A DNA stretch of 64,000 nucleotides from Yersinia alsatica (lineage in GTDB: Bacteria > Pseudomonadota > Gammaproteobacteria > Enterobacterales > Enterobacteriaceae): the NCBI RefSeq assembly GCF_902170305.1, contig NZ_CABHWW010000006.1, positions 1 to 64,000 of the forward strand. The letters run 5' to 3'. Below, in pieces: positions 26,868-37,269 of this stretch. How positions within the stretch are numbered: position 1 is the first letter of the stretch; every line of letters starts with the position of its first letter. The notes under the pieces were generated by a model. It had not been told where the DNA came from. It did not search any database and was given only the letters and a program-made list of their open reading frames with translations. Both the position numbers and the translations under genes were made by a program.

Positions 26868-27740
26868 ATGAGCAATAGCTATCTGGCGTTTCCTAAATTT
26901 GATCCGGTCATTTTCTCAATTGGCCCGGTTTCCCTCCATTGGTATGGCCTGATGTATTTGGTGGGCTTTGTCTTTGCCATGTGGTTGGCGGTTCGTCGGG
27001 CCAATAAACCAGGCAGTGGCTGGACCAAAGAAGAAGTCGAAAACCTCCTTTATGCCGGCTTCCTTGGGGTGTTTGTTGGTGGCCGTGTCGGCTATGTTCT
27101 GTTCTATAACCTGCCGATGTTCCTCGACAATCCACTGTATCTGTTCAAGGTATGGGATGGCGGCATGTCATTCCACGGTGGTTTGATTGGTGTTATCTGT
27201 GTGATGCTGTGGTTTGCCCGCCGCACCAAACGCCATTTCTTCCAAGTTTCTGATTTTATTGCTCCTTTAATACCATTTGGCTTGGGTGCTGGCCGTTTAG
27301 GTAATTTTATTAATGGCGAACTGTGGGGCCGTGTCACGACTGACACTCCGTGGGCCATGCTCTTCCCAACTTCTCGTGGTGAAGATATTGCGATTGTTGC
27401 CGCAGACCCGGCAAAATGGCAGGCGATTTTCAACCAATACGGTGTATTACCGCGTCACCCTTCGCAACTGTATGAAATGCTGCTGGAAGGGGTGGTATTG
27501 TTTATTATCCTAAATCTGTTTATCCGCAAGCCGCGCCCAATGGGCAGTGTGTCTGGCCTGTTCCTGATTGGTTATGGCGCGTTCCGTATTATTGTGGAAT
27601 GTTTCCGCCAACCAGATGCTCAGCTCGGCTTGTTCGACGGCGTGATCAGCATGGGGCAGATCTTATCTGTACCTATGATTCTGGCCGGTATCATTATGAT
27701 GATTTGGGCGTATCGCCGTCCTGCGCAACAACTTTCGTGA
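26868..27740 (+). CDS. lgt: Prolipoprotein diacylglyceryl transferase Lgt
   Basis: The 290-residue, seven-helix inner-membrane enzyme transfers diacylglycerol from phosphatidylglycerol to the lipobox cysteine of prolipoproteins. The Lgt signature [14 protein letters not shown] (about residues 142-155, including the essential Arg143) and the HGGLIG motif (His103 region) are intact. Length is close to E. coli Lgt (291). Start is ATG 26868. It is 6 bases upstream of thyA, a conserved co-transcribed pair. Its clients in this window include MltA, YgdI and the GspS pilotin. Confidence 0.97.
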   Translation: MSNSYLAFPKFDPVIFSIGPVSLHWYGLMYLVGFVFAMWLAVRRANKPGSGWTKEEVENLLYAGFLGVFVGGRVGYVLFYNLPMFLDNPLYLFKVWDGGMSFHGGLIGVICVMLWFARRTKRHFFQVSDFIAPLIPFGLGAGRLGNFINGELWGRVTTDTPWAMLFPTSRGEDIAIVAADPAKWQAIFNQYGVLPRHPSQLYEMLLEGVVLFIILNLFIRKPRPMGSVSGLFLIGYGAFRIIVECFRQPDAQLGLFDGVISMGQILSVPMILAGIIMMIWAYRRPAQQLS

Positions 27741-27746
27741 GGTAAT

Positions 27747-28541
27747 ATGAAACAGTATCTGGATTTGATGAAAAAAGTGCTGGCAGAAGGCACTGCTAAA
27801 GATGACCGTACCGGTACTGGGACGGTGTCAATTTTTGGGCATCAGATGCGTTTCAATTTACAAGATGGTTTCCCGCTGGTGACCACTAAACGTTGCCATT
27901 TGCGTTCAATCATTCATGAGCTGTTATGGTTCCTCAATGGCGATACCAATATTGCTTATTTGAAGGAAAATAACGTCTCAATTTGGGATGAGTGGGCTGA
28001 TGAAAACGGCGACCTTGGCCCAGTTTATGGCAAGCAGTGGCGCGCCTGGGGCGCAGCAGATGGCCGTAAAATTGATCAGTTGAGTAACGTGGTTCAACAG
28101 TTGAAGCAAGACCCAAATTCTCGCCGAATCATTGTTTCTGCTTGGAATGTGGGTGAATTGGATCAAATGGCATTGGCGCCATGCCATGCTTTCTTCCAGT
28201 TCTATGTTGCTGACGGCAAGCTGTCTTGCCAGTTATATCAACGTTCTTGCGATGTGTTCCTTGGGTTGCCATTTAACATTGCCAGCTATGCATTGCTGAT
28301 TCATATGATGGCACAGCAATGTGATTTGGAAGTGGGTGATTTTGTCTGGACTGGGGGCGATACGCACCTCTACAGCAACCACATAGAACAAACACAACTG
28401 CAATTGAGCCGCGAACCGCGAGCATTGCCGAAACTGATTATCAAACGTAAACCTGATTCATTGTTTGACTATCGTTTTGAAGATTTTGAGATTGAGGGAT
28501 ATGATCCTCATCCGGGAATCAAAGCACCGATTGCTATTTAG
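27747..28541 (+). CDS. thyA: Thymidylate synthase ThyA
   Basis: This 264-residue enzyme makes dTMP from dUMP using methylene-tetrahydrofolate. Length and sequence are those of E. coli ThyA. The catalytic nucleophile is Cys146 in [10 protein letters not shown], the dUMP-binding arginine is in [13 protein letters not shown], and the C-terminus PGIKAPIAI is the conserved closing tail. AGGTAAT precedes ATG 27747. Lgt-thyA coupling is as in E. coli, and a strong terminator follows. Confidence 0.98.
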   Translation: MKQYLDLMKKVLAEGTAKDDRTGTGTVSIFGHQMRFNLQDGFPLVTTKRCHLRSIIHELLWFLNGDTNIAYLKENNVSIWDEWADENGDLGPVYGKQWRAWGAADGRKIDQLSNVVQQLKQDPNSRRIIVSAWNVGELDQMALAPCHAFFQFYVADGKLSCQLYQRSCDVFLGLPFNIASYALLIHMMAQQCDLEVGDFVWTGGDTHLYSNHIEQTQLQLSREPRALPKLIIKRKPDSLFDYRFEDFEIEGYDPHPGIKAPIAI

Positions 28542-28549
28542 TTCTTTGA

Positions 28550-28576
28550 CTGGGGCCGCAATGGCCCCAGTTTTAT
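28550..28576 (+). terminator. thyA terminator
   Basis: The perfect 8-bp stem CTGGGGCC-GCAAT-GGCCCCAG is followed by TTTTAT and starts 9 bases after the thyA stop. Confidence 0.9.
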
Positions 28577-28751
28577 ATTCATCGCTTCTCTACTATTTGC
28601 CTTCTCTATCGCTCCCCACACTTAATAAAAACTGCGAACTGCTCCGCAATTTCTACTGCATTTCTGTCGCCATAAATAAAATCCTGCGCACCCTTTCCAA
28701 GATTGGTTATGAGTGACTGGTACACAAATTTCAGCGATGTAGACTCGCGAC

Positions 28752-29285
28752 ATGGAAATTAAAAAATCACTAAAAAATGGTTGTTTTAAAAGAAACAATA
28801 TTTTTATAAAACAAAAAGGTATCAGTCTTATTGAGCTGCTGTTGGTTATTGCATTGGTGGGTTCAATGACTGCATGGGGAGCCCAAAGTTGGCATCATTA
28901 TCAACAGCGCGAAAGGCTCACGGATAGCGCCCGCCAGTTACTCGCTTTCTTAATACACTTACAGGCTGAAGCTAATCGCGGCAACTACACGGCACTATTG
29001 TGGGCGCAACCTGATGGACAGGGGTGCTTAAGCAGTGGCGATAAGTCAGTGATGCCCTGTTCCTCACTAGCAGGCTCTGTGTTTAGTCCTCCTTATCCTG
29101 ATGTGAGTATCGCGATTTCTTTAAAAAAAGAGATTGGTTTCTTTGGTGTGAGGAACACGGCACAAGCTGGAAATATTATCCTCAGTAGCCCGGCAGGGCG
29201 TATCCGGCTAGTTATTTCCAGCCGTGGGCGAATGAGGTTGTGCAGTGAAGAACAGTCAATGGCAGGGATTCATTTATGCCAATAA
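28752..29285 (+). CDS. ppdA: Type IV-like pseudopilin PpdA
   Basis: The 177-residue protein has a long basic leader followed by the prepilin peptidase site KG-ISLIELLLVIALVGS (about residues 22-40), with Glu at position 5 of the mature protein. It is the first gene of the ppdA-ppdB-ygdB-ppdC cluster, which sits between thyA and recC as in E. coli. These minor pseudopilins resemble PilV/FimT-type initiators of type IV pilus assembly. Their function in enterobacteria is poorly defined. A prepilin peptidase (GspO) is encoded at the left edge, but whether it processes PpdA is unknown. It overlaps ppdB by 10 bases. Confidence 0.9.
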   Translation: MEIKKSLKNGCFKRNNIFIKQKGISLIELLLVIALVGSMTAWGAQSWHHYQQRERLTDSARQLLAFLIHLQAEANRGNYTALLWAQPDGQGCLSSGDKSVMPCSSLAGSVFSPPYPDVSIAISLKKEIGFFGVRNTAQAGNIILSSPAGRIRLVISSRGRMRLCSEEQSMAGIHLCQ

Positions 29286-29899
29286 TGATGACAAAAAAGT
29301 CAGCTACATCAGACCATTTTTTACAGAAATATATGGCTGGTTTTACTCTGCCGGAAATGATGCTGGCATTGAGTATTGGCAGCTTGATGATTATGGCCGC
29401 CACACAGACTTTCCCAAAGTTGCGTCAGAAAATATCACTCTTGCAGCAGCATTATCACCTGGAATTAACTCTGGGTCAGGTTATGGCAGCACTGGAAAAA
29501 GACTTAAGGCGAGCAGGATTTTGTCATGGCGAGTGTCAGGGAAAGGCGGTGACCACACATAATTATCCAGGAGAGATAGCGAACTCTTGTTTGATAGTGG
29601 CTTATGACCTTAATCGCAATGGTCGATGGGAAGGGGAGAAACATCCACAATCTGAATATTTTGGTTATCGTCTGCGTAATAAAGCCTTAGAAGGCCAGCG
29701 TGGTGAACTGAATTGTTCTGCTCATGGTTGGGAAAAACTCTTTGATCCGCAACAGATTATTATCACACACTTTTCTGTGAGCCGATTAGCCCTGCAAACC
29801 TCGGAACAGGTTTATCTGGTGCAATTGGCAGGGCAAAGAAAAAGTCATCCGGCAATCAATCACCAGCTGACTTACACCATTCGTGGCCATAACTTATGA
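29276..29899 (+). CDS. ppdB: Type IV-like pseudopilin PpdB
   Basis: The 207-residue prepilin-like protein has the cleavage site AG-FTLPEMMLALSIGSL at about residues 21-22, with Glu5 present, followed by a single membrane helix and a globular periplasmic domain with several cysteines (CHGEC, SCLIV, NCSAHG). It resembles PilW-type minor pilins and matches the PpdB position in E. coli. The start at ATG 29276 lies within ppdA; the leader of about 21 residues is plausible. The stop overlaps ygdB by ATGA. Confidence 0.87.
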   Translation: MPIMMTKKSATSDHFLQKYMAGFTLPEMMLALSIGSLMIMAATQTFPKLRQKISLLQQHYHLELTLGQVMAALEKDLRRAGFCHGECQGKAVTTHNYPGEIANSCLIVAYDLNRNGRWEGEKHPQSEYFGYRLRNKALEGQRGELNCSAHGWEKLFDPQQIIITHFSVSRLALQTSEQVYLVQLAGQRKSHPAINHQLTYTIRGHNL

Positions 29900-30360
29900 A
29901 GCCGAATCACCAACAAGGAGCAAGTACCTTAGCTGCTGTCGCCACACTTTTTGTACTGGGGCTATTTTTGCTATCTGCGCTGCACCGGCAATTGGATAAT
30001 ATCCAGCAAATCACCGCTGAGGAGCAGCGGCATTTACGGGCCTTCAACCAGGCGGCGTCGTCATTAAACTGGGGACTTAAACAGCATTGGTTATTCGCAC
30101 TGCCGTGGCCAGCGGGAACAACATGGCATTGCAATGAGCATCAGCAATATGGCTTAAAAGCTTGTATTAAACCGGCCTCGCTGACAGGTTTTTTTATCTT
30201 AAGAGGTGAGAGCCAATCCGCAGGAGCGCCCGTGATGCTGTATCAACGTGTTAAATTGCATGCAGTTACAGAGCATAGCGGTGGCTATCAATTGGTCAAA
30301 ACTGCACATGGTTGGTTGGATTTTTGTCCTGATAAGGATGCTCAATTTTGTCTTTACTGA
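29896..30360 (+). CDS. ygdB: YgdB, DUF2509 prepilin-cluster protein
   Basis: The 154-residue membrane-anchored protein has an N-terminal PilX-like segment, QGASTLAAVATLFVLGLFLL (about residues 6-25), and a cysteine-containing periplasmic part. It lacks a canonical Glu5 prepilin motif. ATG 29896 overlaps the ppdB stop in ATGA and its 3' end overlaps ppdC by 13 bases. Position and sequence match YgdB of E. coli, the unnamed partner in the ppd cluster. It probably acts with PpdA, PpdB and PpdC in a pilus-tip-like complex, by analogy to PilX. Confidence 0.85.
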   Translation: MKPNHQQGASTLAAVATLFVLGLFLLSALHRQLDNIQQITAEEQRHLRAFNQAASSLNWGLKQHWLFALPWPAGTTWHCNEHQQYGLKACIKPASLTGFFILRGESQSAGAPVMLYQRVKLHAVTEHSGGYQLVKTAHGWLDFCPDKDAQFCLY

Positions 30361-30734
30361 AATGCCGTTACCAGCAGCAGCCCACCAAGACCTTATATTG
30401 CCGGAGTGAGCAGCAAGGTTTTAGCCTACCCGAGGTGTTAATTGCAGCGCTGTTTTTCACGGTCTCGCTACTGGGATTGTTGCAATACCATCAGGCACTC
30501 TTACAGGGATTCTCTTCCTTATGGCAACAACGGCAGGCTTGGTCTTTGCTGAATCAACATATTGAAAGTGGCGGAGATAAGAAACCTACTGCGTCATCTA
30601 TTTCTGGCGCAAAATCCCACTGGCGCTATCAGCAATTTATGACCAAAGTTGACGGAGAGTGCGCAGAGTTTAATTTTACCCTGGTAATCAGACCGAAACA
30701 GCAGGCCGAGCTAAGCCGTTGGTTCTGTTCTTAG
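30348..30734 (+). CDS. ppdC: Type IV-like pseudopilin PpdC
   Basis: This is a 128-residue pseudopilin with processing site QG-FSLPEVLIAALFFTVSLLG at about residues 23-24 (Glu5 present), like PilV. The open frame begins at TTG 30348 inside ygdB; no ATG lies between it and the processing site, so TTG or another weak start is required. The C-terminus has conserved Cys in GECAEF and WFCS, a likely disulfide. It is the last gene of the pseudopilin cluster; 170 bases without an obvious terminator separate it from recC. Confidence 0.83.
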   Translation: MSLLKCRYQQQPTKTLYCRSEQQGFSLPEVLIAALFFTVSLLGLLQYHQALLQGFSSLWQQRQAWSLLNQHIESGGDKKPTASSISGAKSHWRYQQFMTKVDGECAEFNFTLVIRPKQQAELSRWFCS

Positions 30735-30904
30735 AACGGTTGATATCCCCGCGGCCTCAAGAACGAAAGGGGAGATAATAGAGGTAAGCTATTGCGCTTA
30801 CTCATTATCAAGTTAGAGTATTAAACCTCAGGATTTATCTGCAAGTGATAATCAGTTGGTTTAATCATTTATGGATATCTCCATAGTGCCTTAAGGGAGT
30901 CATC

Positions 30905-33900
30905 ATGTTCACGGTCTATCATTCTAATCAATTGGATCTACTTAAGGCGCTAACGACTGCGCTGATAGAACGAGAGCCGTTGGATAACCCTTTCGAACAA
31001 GAAGTGGTGCTGGTTCAAAGCCCCGGTATGGCGCAATGGCTGCAAATGCAACTGGCGCAACAATTCAGTATCGCAGCCAATATTGAGTTTCCTCTGCCTG
31101 CAACCTTTATCTGGGAGATGTTTACCCGTGTATTACCGGGGATCCCAAAGGAAAGTGCATTCAGTAAAGATGCGATGACATGGAAACTCATGTGGTTGCT
31201 GCCTGATTTATTGGAAAATCCGGCATTCTCCCCCATGAAACGCTATTTAAGTGACGATAGCGATAAACGTAAAATTCACCAGCTTGCTGCACGTGTTGCT
31301 GACCTTTTTGACCAATATCTGGTGTATCGCCCAGAATGGCTTGAAAGTTGGGAACGTGGTCAACTCATTGATAACCTAGATGATGCACAGCAATGGCAAG
31401 CTTTGCTGTGGGGCGAACTCACGCGCTATACCCGCCAGTTAGAACAACCTGAATGGCATCGAGCCAATCTTTATCAGCGTTTTATTCGCACGCTACTTGA
31501 ATCCGAGGTTTGCCCCGCGGGGCTGCCAAAACGTGTGTTTATTTGCGGCATCTCGGCATTACCGCCCATCTACTTACAGGCCTTGCAGGCGCTGGGTAAA
31601 CACATTGATATTCACCTGATGTTTACTAACCCATGCCGTTATTTCTGGGGTGATATTCAGGATTATGCTTTTTTGGCTAAATTGCAGAGCCGCAAGCGCA
31701 GGCATTATCGTGAGTCGATAGACGTAAAACTATTTCGCAATCCTGAGCAGGCAGAACAGTTATTTAATGCTGATGGCGAGCAGGATCTCAGTAACCCACT
31801 GTTAGCTTCGTGGGGGCGGCTGGGACGAGACCATATGTATTTATTGTCTCAGGTTGATGAAATCCAAGAGGTTCATGCCTTTGTTGATATCGAGCCGGAC
31901 AATCTATTGCATGGCATTCAGCACGATATGCTGGAGTTAGAAGACCACGCCATTATTGGCACCACTGCGGAAACCTTAGCCCGCAGTGACCAAAAGCGGG
32001 AGTTACAACTCACAGACCGTTCTCTCAGCTTGCACGTTTGTCACAGCCCCCAACGTGAAGTTGAAGTCTTACAAGATAATCTATTACGATTATTAGCCGC
32101 CGATCCAGAGCTGACCCAGCGCGACATCATTGTGATGGTGGCAGACATTGACAGCTATACCCCCTATATTCAGGCCACATTTGGTAATGCGACCGGGGAG
32201 CGTTATTTGCCGTTTGCCATCTCTGACCGCAAAGCCAGTCAAGCTCATCCCGCTCTACAGGCATTTATTACGCTACTGGATTTGCCTCAGAGCCGTTTTA
32301 CCTCAGAGCAAGTGCTGGCTTTGCTGGAAGTCCCCGCCTTAGCGAATAAATTTGGCATTACTGAAGATGGATTACGCCGTTTGCGGCAGTGGGTTGGGGA
32401 GTCTGGCATCCGTTGGGGATTAGATGACGACAATGTGCGAGAGTTGTCTCTGCCCGCAACTGGCCAGCATACCTGGCATTTTGGTATTACTCGCATGCTG
32501 TTGGGTTACGCCATGGACAGCACCGCTGGCGATTGGCAGGGTGTTTTACCCTATGACGAGTCTAGTGGCTTGGCAGCAGAGCTTGCTGGGCAATTGGCTG
32601 ATATGTTGATGCAATTGAGCCAATGGCGGCAGCAATTAAGCGAATCTCGCGCACTTAGTGAGTGGCTACCACTATGCCGCCAATTATTGGATACCTTTTT
32701 TGAAGCAGATAATGAAACCGAAGCGGTTTTAGTCTTGATTGAGCAGCAGTGGCAGAAAGTTATCAGTTACGGTATTGCTGCTCAATATCCAGATATCGTG
32801 CCACTTAATTTGCTGCGGGATGAGCTGGCCTCTCGTCTGGATAATGAACGTATTAGCCAACGTTTCCTTGCCGGGCCCATTAATTTCTGCACCTTGATGC
32901 CAATGCGTTCTATCCCGTTTAAAGTTGTTTGCTTATTAGGTATGAACGACGGCGTTTATCCAAGAACTCTGCCTCCGCTTGGTTTTGATTTAATGGCAAA
33001 ACAGGTTCGCCGCGGTGATCGTAGCCGCCGTGACGATGACCGCTATCTGTTCCTTGAAGCACTGCTCTCCGCCCAGCAACAGCTTTATATCAGTTATATC
33101 GGGCGTTCGATTCAAGACAACAGCAAGCGCTACCCTTCAGTGCTGGTCAGTGAATTGATTGAATACATTTCACAAAGTTATCGCTTGCCGGGTGATGAAG
33201 CGCTCACTGCTGATGACAGTGCCAAACGTGTGATTCAACATTTACTTTGTTGGCACGCACGTATGCCATTTTCAGCAGAAAACTTTATTCAAGATAGCGA
33301 ATTGCAGAGCTATGCCGCTGAATGGTTGCCTTCTGCTGAGTCTCGTGGGCAAGCACATCCACAGTTTAATCAACCCTTGTCACCTGAGCCATTAGCTGAA
33401 ATTACACTGGATGAATTAATCCGTTTTTACCGCCATCCGGTACGGGCATTCTTTCAGCTACGGCTGGGCGTAAATTTTGTTATCGAAGAGACAGAATTGC
33501 CTGATGAAGAGCCATTTACCTTAGATAACCTTAATCGCTATCAGTTTAATACCCAGTTGTTGAATGCGCTGATAGAAGACAGTGACATTACTACCGTATT
33601 TTCCCGTGCCCGTGCGGCAGGCAACCTTCCTTATGGCTCCTTTGGTGAGCTTTACTGGGAAAGTCAGCAAGAGGAAATGGTGCCATTAGCGCAACAGATT
33701 CGAAGTGAGCGTACAGAGAGCCACAGTATTGAGCTAAATATTGAATTGGGGGATACCACTCTTACAGGATGGATCCATCAAATTCAGGAGGATGGCTTAA
33801 TTCGTTGGCGCCCCGCAGCTCTCACCGCAGTCGATGGGCTTCTATTGTGGGTTGAGCATTTGGTGTATTGCGCAGCAGGAGGAGAAGGGGAAAGCCGGAT

Positions 33901-34276
33901 GTATGGCCGTAAAGGGACGGCATGGCGCTATGCCCCTCTCAGTTGCGATGAAGCTCGGCAATATTTACAGCAGCTAATTACTGGGTATCAACAAGGTATG
34001 TGCGAGCCTCTGCTGCTACTGAGCAAAAGTGGCTGGGCATGGTTGAGCCAATGCTTTGATCGTGAGTCTGGCCAGATTCAATGGGATGAAGAAACACAAA
34101 CTAAAGCCAGAATGAAACTTTTACAGGTTTGGCAAGGTGATCAGCGGATCGCCGGGGAAGGAGAGGATCACTACATACAGCGGGTGTTCCGCCTACTAGA
34201 TAACCAACATCTCGACATGATATTACACGAAACAGAACGTTATTTATTACCAATAGCCCGCCATAATAAGGCGTGA
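30905..34276 (+). CDS. recC: Exodeoxyribonuclease V gamma subunit RecC
   Basis: The 1123-residue subunit, 1 residue longer than E. coli RecC, scaffolds RecB and RecD and scans for Chi. The start MFTVYHSNQLDLLKALTTAL and the inactive helicase-like folds are typical; motifs such as GMNDGVYPRTLPPLGFDLM and RRGDRSRRDDDRYLFLEALLSA are those of RecC. GGGAG precedes ATG 30905. It is the first gene of recC-ptrA-recB-recD, in the standard enterobacterial order. Confidence 0.97.
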   Translation: MFTVYHSNQLDLLKALTTALIEREPLDNPFEQEVVLVQSPGMAQWLQMQLAQQFSIAANIEFPLPATFIWEMFTRVLPGIPKESAFSKDAMTWKLMWLLPDLLENPAFSPMKRYLSDDSDKRKIHQLAARVADLFDQYLVYRPEWLESWERGQLIDNLDDAQQWQALLWGELTRYTRQLEQPEWHRANLYQRFIRTLLESEVCPAGLPKRVFICGISALPPIYLQALQALGKHIDIHLMFTNPCRYFWGDIQDYAFLAKLQSRKRRHYRESIDVKLFRNPEQAEQLFNADGEQDLSNPLLASWGRLGRDHMYLLSQVDEIQEVHAFVDIEPDNLLHGIQHDMLELEDHAIIGTTAETLARSDQKRELQLTDRSLSLHVCHSPQREVEVLQDNLLRLLAADPELTQRDIIVMVADIDSYTPYIQATFGNATGERYLPFAISDRKASQAHPALQAFITLLDLPQSRFTSEQVLALLEVPALANKFGITEDGLRRLRQWVGESGIRWGLDDDNVRELSLPATGQHTWHFGITRMLLGYAMDSTAGDWQGVLPYDESSGLAAELAGQLADMLMQLSQWRQQLSESRALSEWLPLCRQLLDTFFEADNETEAVLVLIEQQWQKVISYGIAAQYPDIVPLNLLRDELASRLDNERISQRFLAGPINFCTLMPMRSIPFKVVCLLGMNDGVYPRTLPPLGFDLMAKQVRRGDRSRRDDDRYLFLEALLSAQQQLYISYIGRSIQDNSKRYPSVLVSELIEYISQSYRLPGDEALTADDSAKRVIQHLLCWHARMPFSAENFIQDSELQSYAAEWLPSAESRGQAHPQFNQPLSPEPLAEITLDELIRFYRHPVRAFFQLRLGVNFVIEETELPDEEPFTLDNLNRYQFNTQLLNALIEDSDITTVFSRARAAGNLPYGSFGELYWESQQEEMVPLAQQIRSERTESHSIELNIELGDTTLTGWIHQIQEDGLIRWRPAALTAVDGLLLWVEHLVYCAAGGEGESRMYGRKGTAWRYAPLSCDEARQYLQQLITGYQQGMCEPLLLLSKSGWAWLSQCFDRESGQIQWDEETQTKARMKLLQVWQGDQRIAGEGEDHYIQRVFRLLDNQHLDMILHETERYLLPIARHNKA

Positions 34277-34377
34277 GGTACTGGTCATCATCAAAGCAGA
34301 CTTTTCGTCGATATTTAATACAAGAAGCCGGATACGTGTTTTAGCGGCAATTTCTAAAGGGTTAGGGGAGAAACGGA

Positions 34378-37269
34378 ATGCATAAACAGTTTGCCCGGAT
34401 CATTGGCATATTTTTCTTATTAGGTCTGCTGGCTCCACTGAGTTGGGCTACCACACCAGCGTGGCGACCACTGGCAGAAACTATTCACAAGAGTGAACAT
34501 GACCTGCGTAAATATCAGGCGATAAAATTGCTCAATGGTATGACAGTGTTGCTGGTCTCTGATGAACAAGCACCTAAGTCTTTGGCGGCTATAGCATTGC
34601 CCGTTGGATCACTGGAAGATCCCAATAATCAACTAGGGTTAGCCCATTACTTAGAACACATGTTGCTGATGGGATCTAAGCGCTTCCCTGAACCCGGTAG
34701 TTTCTCTGAGTTTTTGAAAAAACACGGCGGTAGCCATAATGCGAGTACCGCTTCTTACCGAACAGCCTTCTATCTTGAAATTGAAAATGATGCACTGGCC
34801 CCCGCGGTTGACCGCCTGGCAGATGCCATTGCAGAGCCTCTGCTAGACCCAATTAATGCTGATCGTGAACGTAATGCGGTGAACGCAGAATTGACAATGG
34901 CCCGCTCCCGCGATGGTATGCGCATGGCGCAAGTTAATGCCGAAACCCTTAATCCTGCTCACCCGAGTGCACGTTTCTCGGGGGGGAATCTGGATACCCT
35001 CAAAGATAAGCCAGATGGCAAACTACATGATGAGCTGTTGAGCTTCTATCATCATTACTATTCAGCCAATTTGATGGTGGGTGTGCTGTATAGCAATCAA
35101 TCTTTGGAGCAGTTAGCCCAGTTAGCGGCAGATACTTTTGGCCGTATTCCTAATCGGGATGCAAAAGTGCCACCGATTACTGTCCCTGTTGTCACTCCCG
35201 ATCAAACCGGCATCATCATTCATTATGTCCCGGCCCAACCGCGTAAACAGTTGAAAGTCGAGTTTCGTATTGACAACAACAGTGCAGAATTCCGCAGCAA
35301 AACAGACACCTATATTAGCTATTTGATTGGGAATCGCAGCAAAGATACCTTGTCTGACTGGCTGCAAAAACAGGGGTTAGCCGATGCCATCAATGCTGGT
35401 GCTGATCCAATGGTCGATAGAAATGGGGGAGTGTTCTCCATTTCAGTATCACTTACCGACAAAGGCCTGGCGAAACGTGACGTGGTGGTGGCAGCCATTT
35501 TTGACTACATCAACATGCTGCACCAAGATGGCATTAAGAAGAGTTATTTCGATGAAATTGCCCATGTATTGAATCTGGATTTCCGTTATCCCTCTATCAC
35601 GCGGGATATGGATTACATCGAGTGGTTGGTGGATATGATGCTGCGCGTGCCTGTCGCACACGTACTTGATGCCCCTTATTTGGCTGACCATTATGACCCG
35701 AAAGCCATTGCCGCCCGGCTGGCTGAAATGACGCCAGAAAATGCTCGAATCTGGTTCGTCAGCCCAGATGAACCGCACAACAAAGTGGCCTATTTTGTTG
35801 ATGCCCCTTATCAGGTCGATAAAATCAGCCCGCAAGAGATGCAAGAATGGCAACAATTGGGGAAAGGCATCCAACTGAGTCTACCGGCACTTAACCCCTA
35901 TATTCCGGATGATTTCTCTTTAATCAAAGTCGATAAAAATATAACTCGGCCGCAAAAAGTGGCAGAGCAACCGGGGTTGCGGGTGTTCTATATGCCAAGC
36001 CAATATTTTGCTGACGAACCCAAAGCTGATATCACGGTCGCTTTCCGTAATCCACATGCGCTGGACACTGCCCGCCATCAGGTGCTGTTTGCTCTAACTG
36101 ATTATCTGGCTGGCCTGTCACTTGATGAACTGAGTTATCAGGCCTCAATCGGCGGGATCAGCTTCTCGACGGCACCCAATAATGGCCTGTATGCCACTGC
36201 CAATGGCTTCACACAGCGGATGCCACAGCTACTCGCTTCTTTGGTTGAAGGTTATTCCGGCTTTACACCAACAGAAGATCAATTAGCTCAGGCCAAGTCT
36301 TGGTATCGTGAGCAACTGGAAGTTGCAGAGAAAGGCAAAGCTTATGAGCTGGCCATTCAGCCAGCCAAGTTACTCTCTCATGTTCCTTATGCAGAACGCA
36401 GTGAGCGGCGCAAATTGCTGGACACTATTAGTGTGCAGGATATCGTGACCTATCGTGATGCTTTGCTTAAACAATCTGCAATAGAAGTTTTGGCCGTCGG
36501 CAACATGACCGCACCACAAGTGACTGAGCTGGCTGAATCGCTGAAAAAACAACTCAGTTTGACCGGCACGACTTGGTGGACGGGTGAGGATGTGGTGGTT
36601 GATAAGGCTCAGCTAGCCAATATGGAACGGCTTGGCAGCAGCTCAGATGCTGCATTGGCGGCGGTCTACATTCCTACCGGTTATAGCGAGATTAAGGGGA
36701 TGGCGTACAGTGCTTTGCTGGGGCAAATTGTTCAGCCATGGTTCTATGATCAACTACGTACGGAAGAGCAACTTGGCTATGCGGTATTTGCCTTCCCAAT
36801 GTCGGTTGGCCGTCAGTGGGGCTTGGGCTTCTTACTGCAAAGCAACAGCAAGCAACCTGATTATCTTTATCAGCGCTATTTGGCCTTCTATCCACAGGCT
36901 GAAAAGCGTCTGCGTGACATGAAATCCGCTGATTTTGAACAATATAAGCAGGGGCTAATCAACCAATTACTGCAACGTCCACAAACACTGGATGAAGAAG
37001 CTAGCCGTTACAGTAATGATTTCAATCGTAATAATTTTGCGTTTGATAGCCGCGAGAAAATGATTGCTCAGGTGAAGCTACTGACTAACACGGCGTTGGC
37101 AGACTTCTTCCAGCAAGCGGTTATCAAGCCGCAAGGTTTGGCGCTGCTTTCTCAAGTTAAAGGCTTAGGGCAAACCGCTGGCGGGTATGCGGAGCTTAAA
37201 GGGTGGACGACGTATCCAACAACGTCTGCCTTGCAGGCAACTTTACCGCAGAAGGTATTGGCTCCATGA
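34378..37269 (+). CDS. ptrA: Periplasmic protease III (pitrilysin) PtrA
   Basis: The 963-residue M16 zinc metalloprotease degrades small periplasmic peptides. It has an N-terminal Sec signal (about residues 1-24, ending LSWA-T) and the inverted zinc motif HXXEH as HYLEHMLLMGS, with a distal Glu in ERNAVNAE. Length is close to E. coli (962). The gene is sandwiched between recC and recB, as in E. coli. The stop TGA overlaps the recB start in ATGA, coupling a periplasmic protease to a nuclease subunit with no evident functional link. Confidence 0.96.
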   Translation: MHKQFARIIGIFFLLGLLAPLSWATTPAWRPLAETIHKSEHDLRKYQAIKLLNGMTVLLVSDEQAPKSLAAIALPVGSLEDPNNQLGLAHYLEHMLLMGSKRFPEPGSFSEFLKKHGGSHNASTASYRTAFYLEIENDALAPAVDRLADAIAEPLLDPINADRERNAVNAELTMARSRDGMRMAQVNAETLNPAHPSARFSGGNLDTLKDKPDGKLHDELLSFYHHYYSANLMVGVLYSNQSLEQLAQLAADTFGRIPNRDAKVPPITVPVVTPDQTGIIIHYVPAQPRKQLKVEFRIDNNSAEFRSKTDTYISYLIGNRSKDTLSDWLQKQGLADAINAGADPMVDRNGGVFSISVSLTDKGLAKRDVVVAAIFDYINMLHQDGIKKSYFDEIAHVLNLDFRYPSITRDMDYIEWLVDMMLRVPVAHVLDAPYLADHYDPKAIAARLAEMTPENARIWFVSPDEPHNKVAYFVDAPYQVDKISPQEMQEWQQLGKGIQLSLPALNPYIPDDFSLIKVDKNITRPQKVAEQPGLRVFYMPSQYFADEPKADITVAFRNPHALDTARHQVLFALTDYLAGLSLDELSYQASIGGISFSTAPNNGLYATANGFTQRMPQLLASLVEGYSGFTPTEDQLAQAKSWYREQLEVAEKGKAYELAIQPAKLLSHVPYAERSERRKLLDTISVQDIVTYRDALLKQSAIEVLAVGNMTAPQVTELAESLKKQLSLTGTTWWTGEDVVVDKAQLANMERLGSSSDAALAAVYIPTGYSEIKGMAYSALLGQIVQPWFYDQLRTEEQLGYAVFAFPMSVGRQWGLGFLLQSNSKQPDYLYQRYLAFYPQAEKRLRDMKSADFEQYKQGLINQLLQRPQTLDEEASRYSNDFNRNNFAFDSREKMIAQVKLLTNTALADFFQQAVIKPQGLALLSQVKGLGQTAGGYAELKGWTTYPTTSALQATLPQKVLAP

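Noticed and set aside
28465..28716. 83-codon frame across the thyA end and terminator
   Set aside because: It overlaps thyA out of frame and reads through the terminator hairpin; no family resemblance.
37203..37265. Upstream ATG start for recB
   Set aside because: It would place 21 extra residues inside ptrA, unlike E. coli RecB; ATG 37266 in the ATGA overlap is the natural start.
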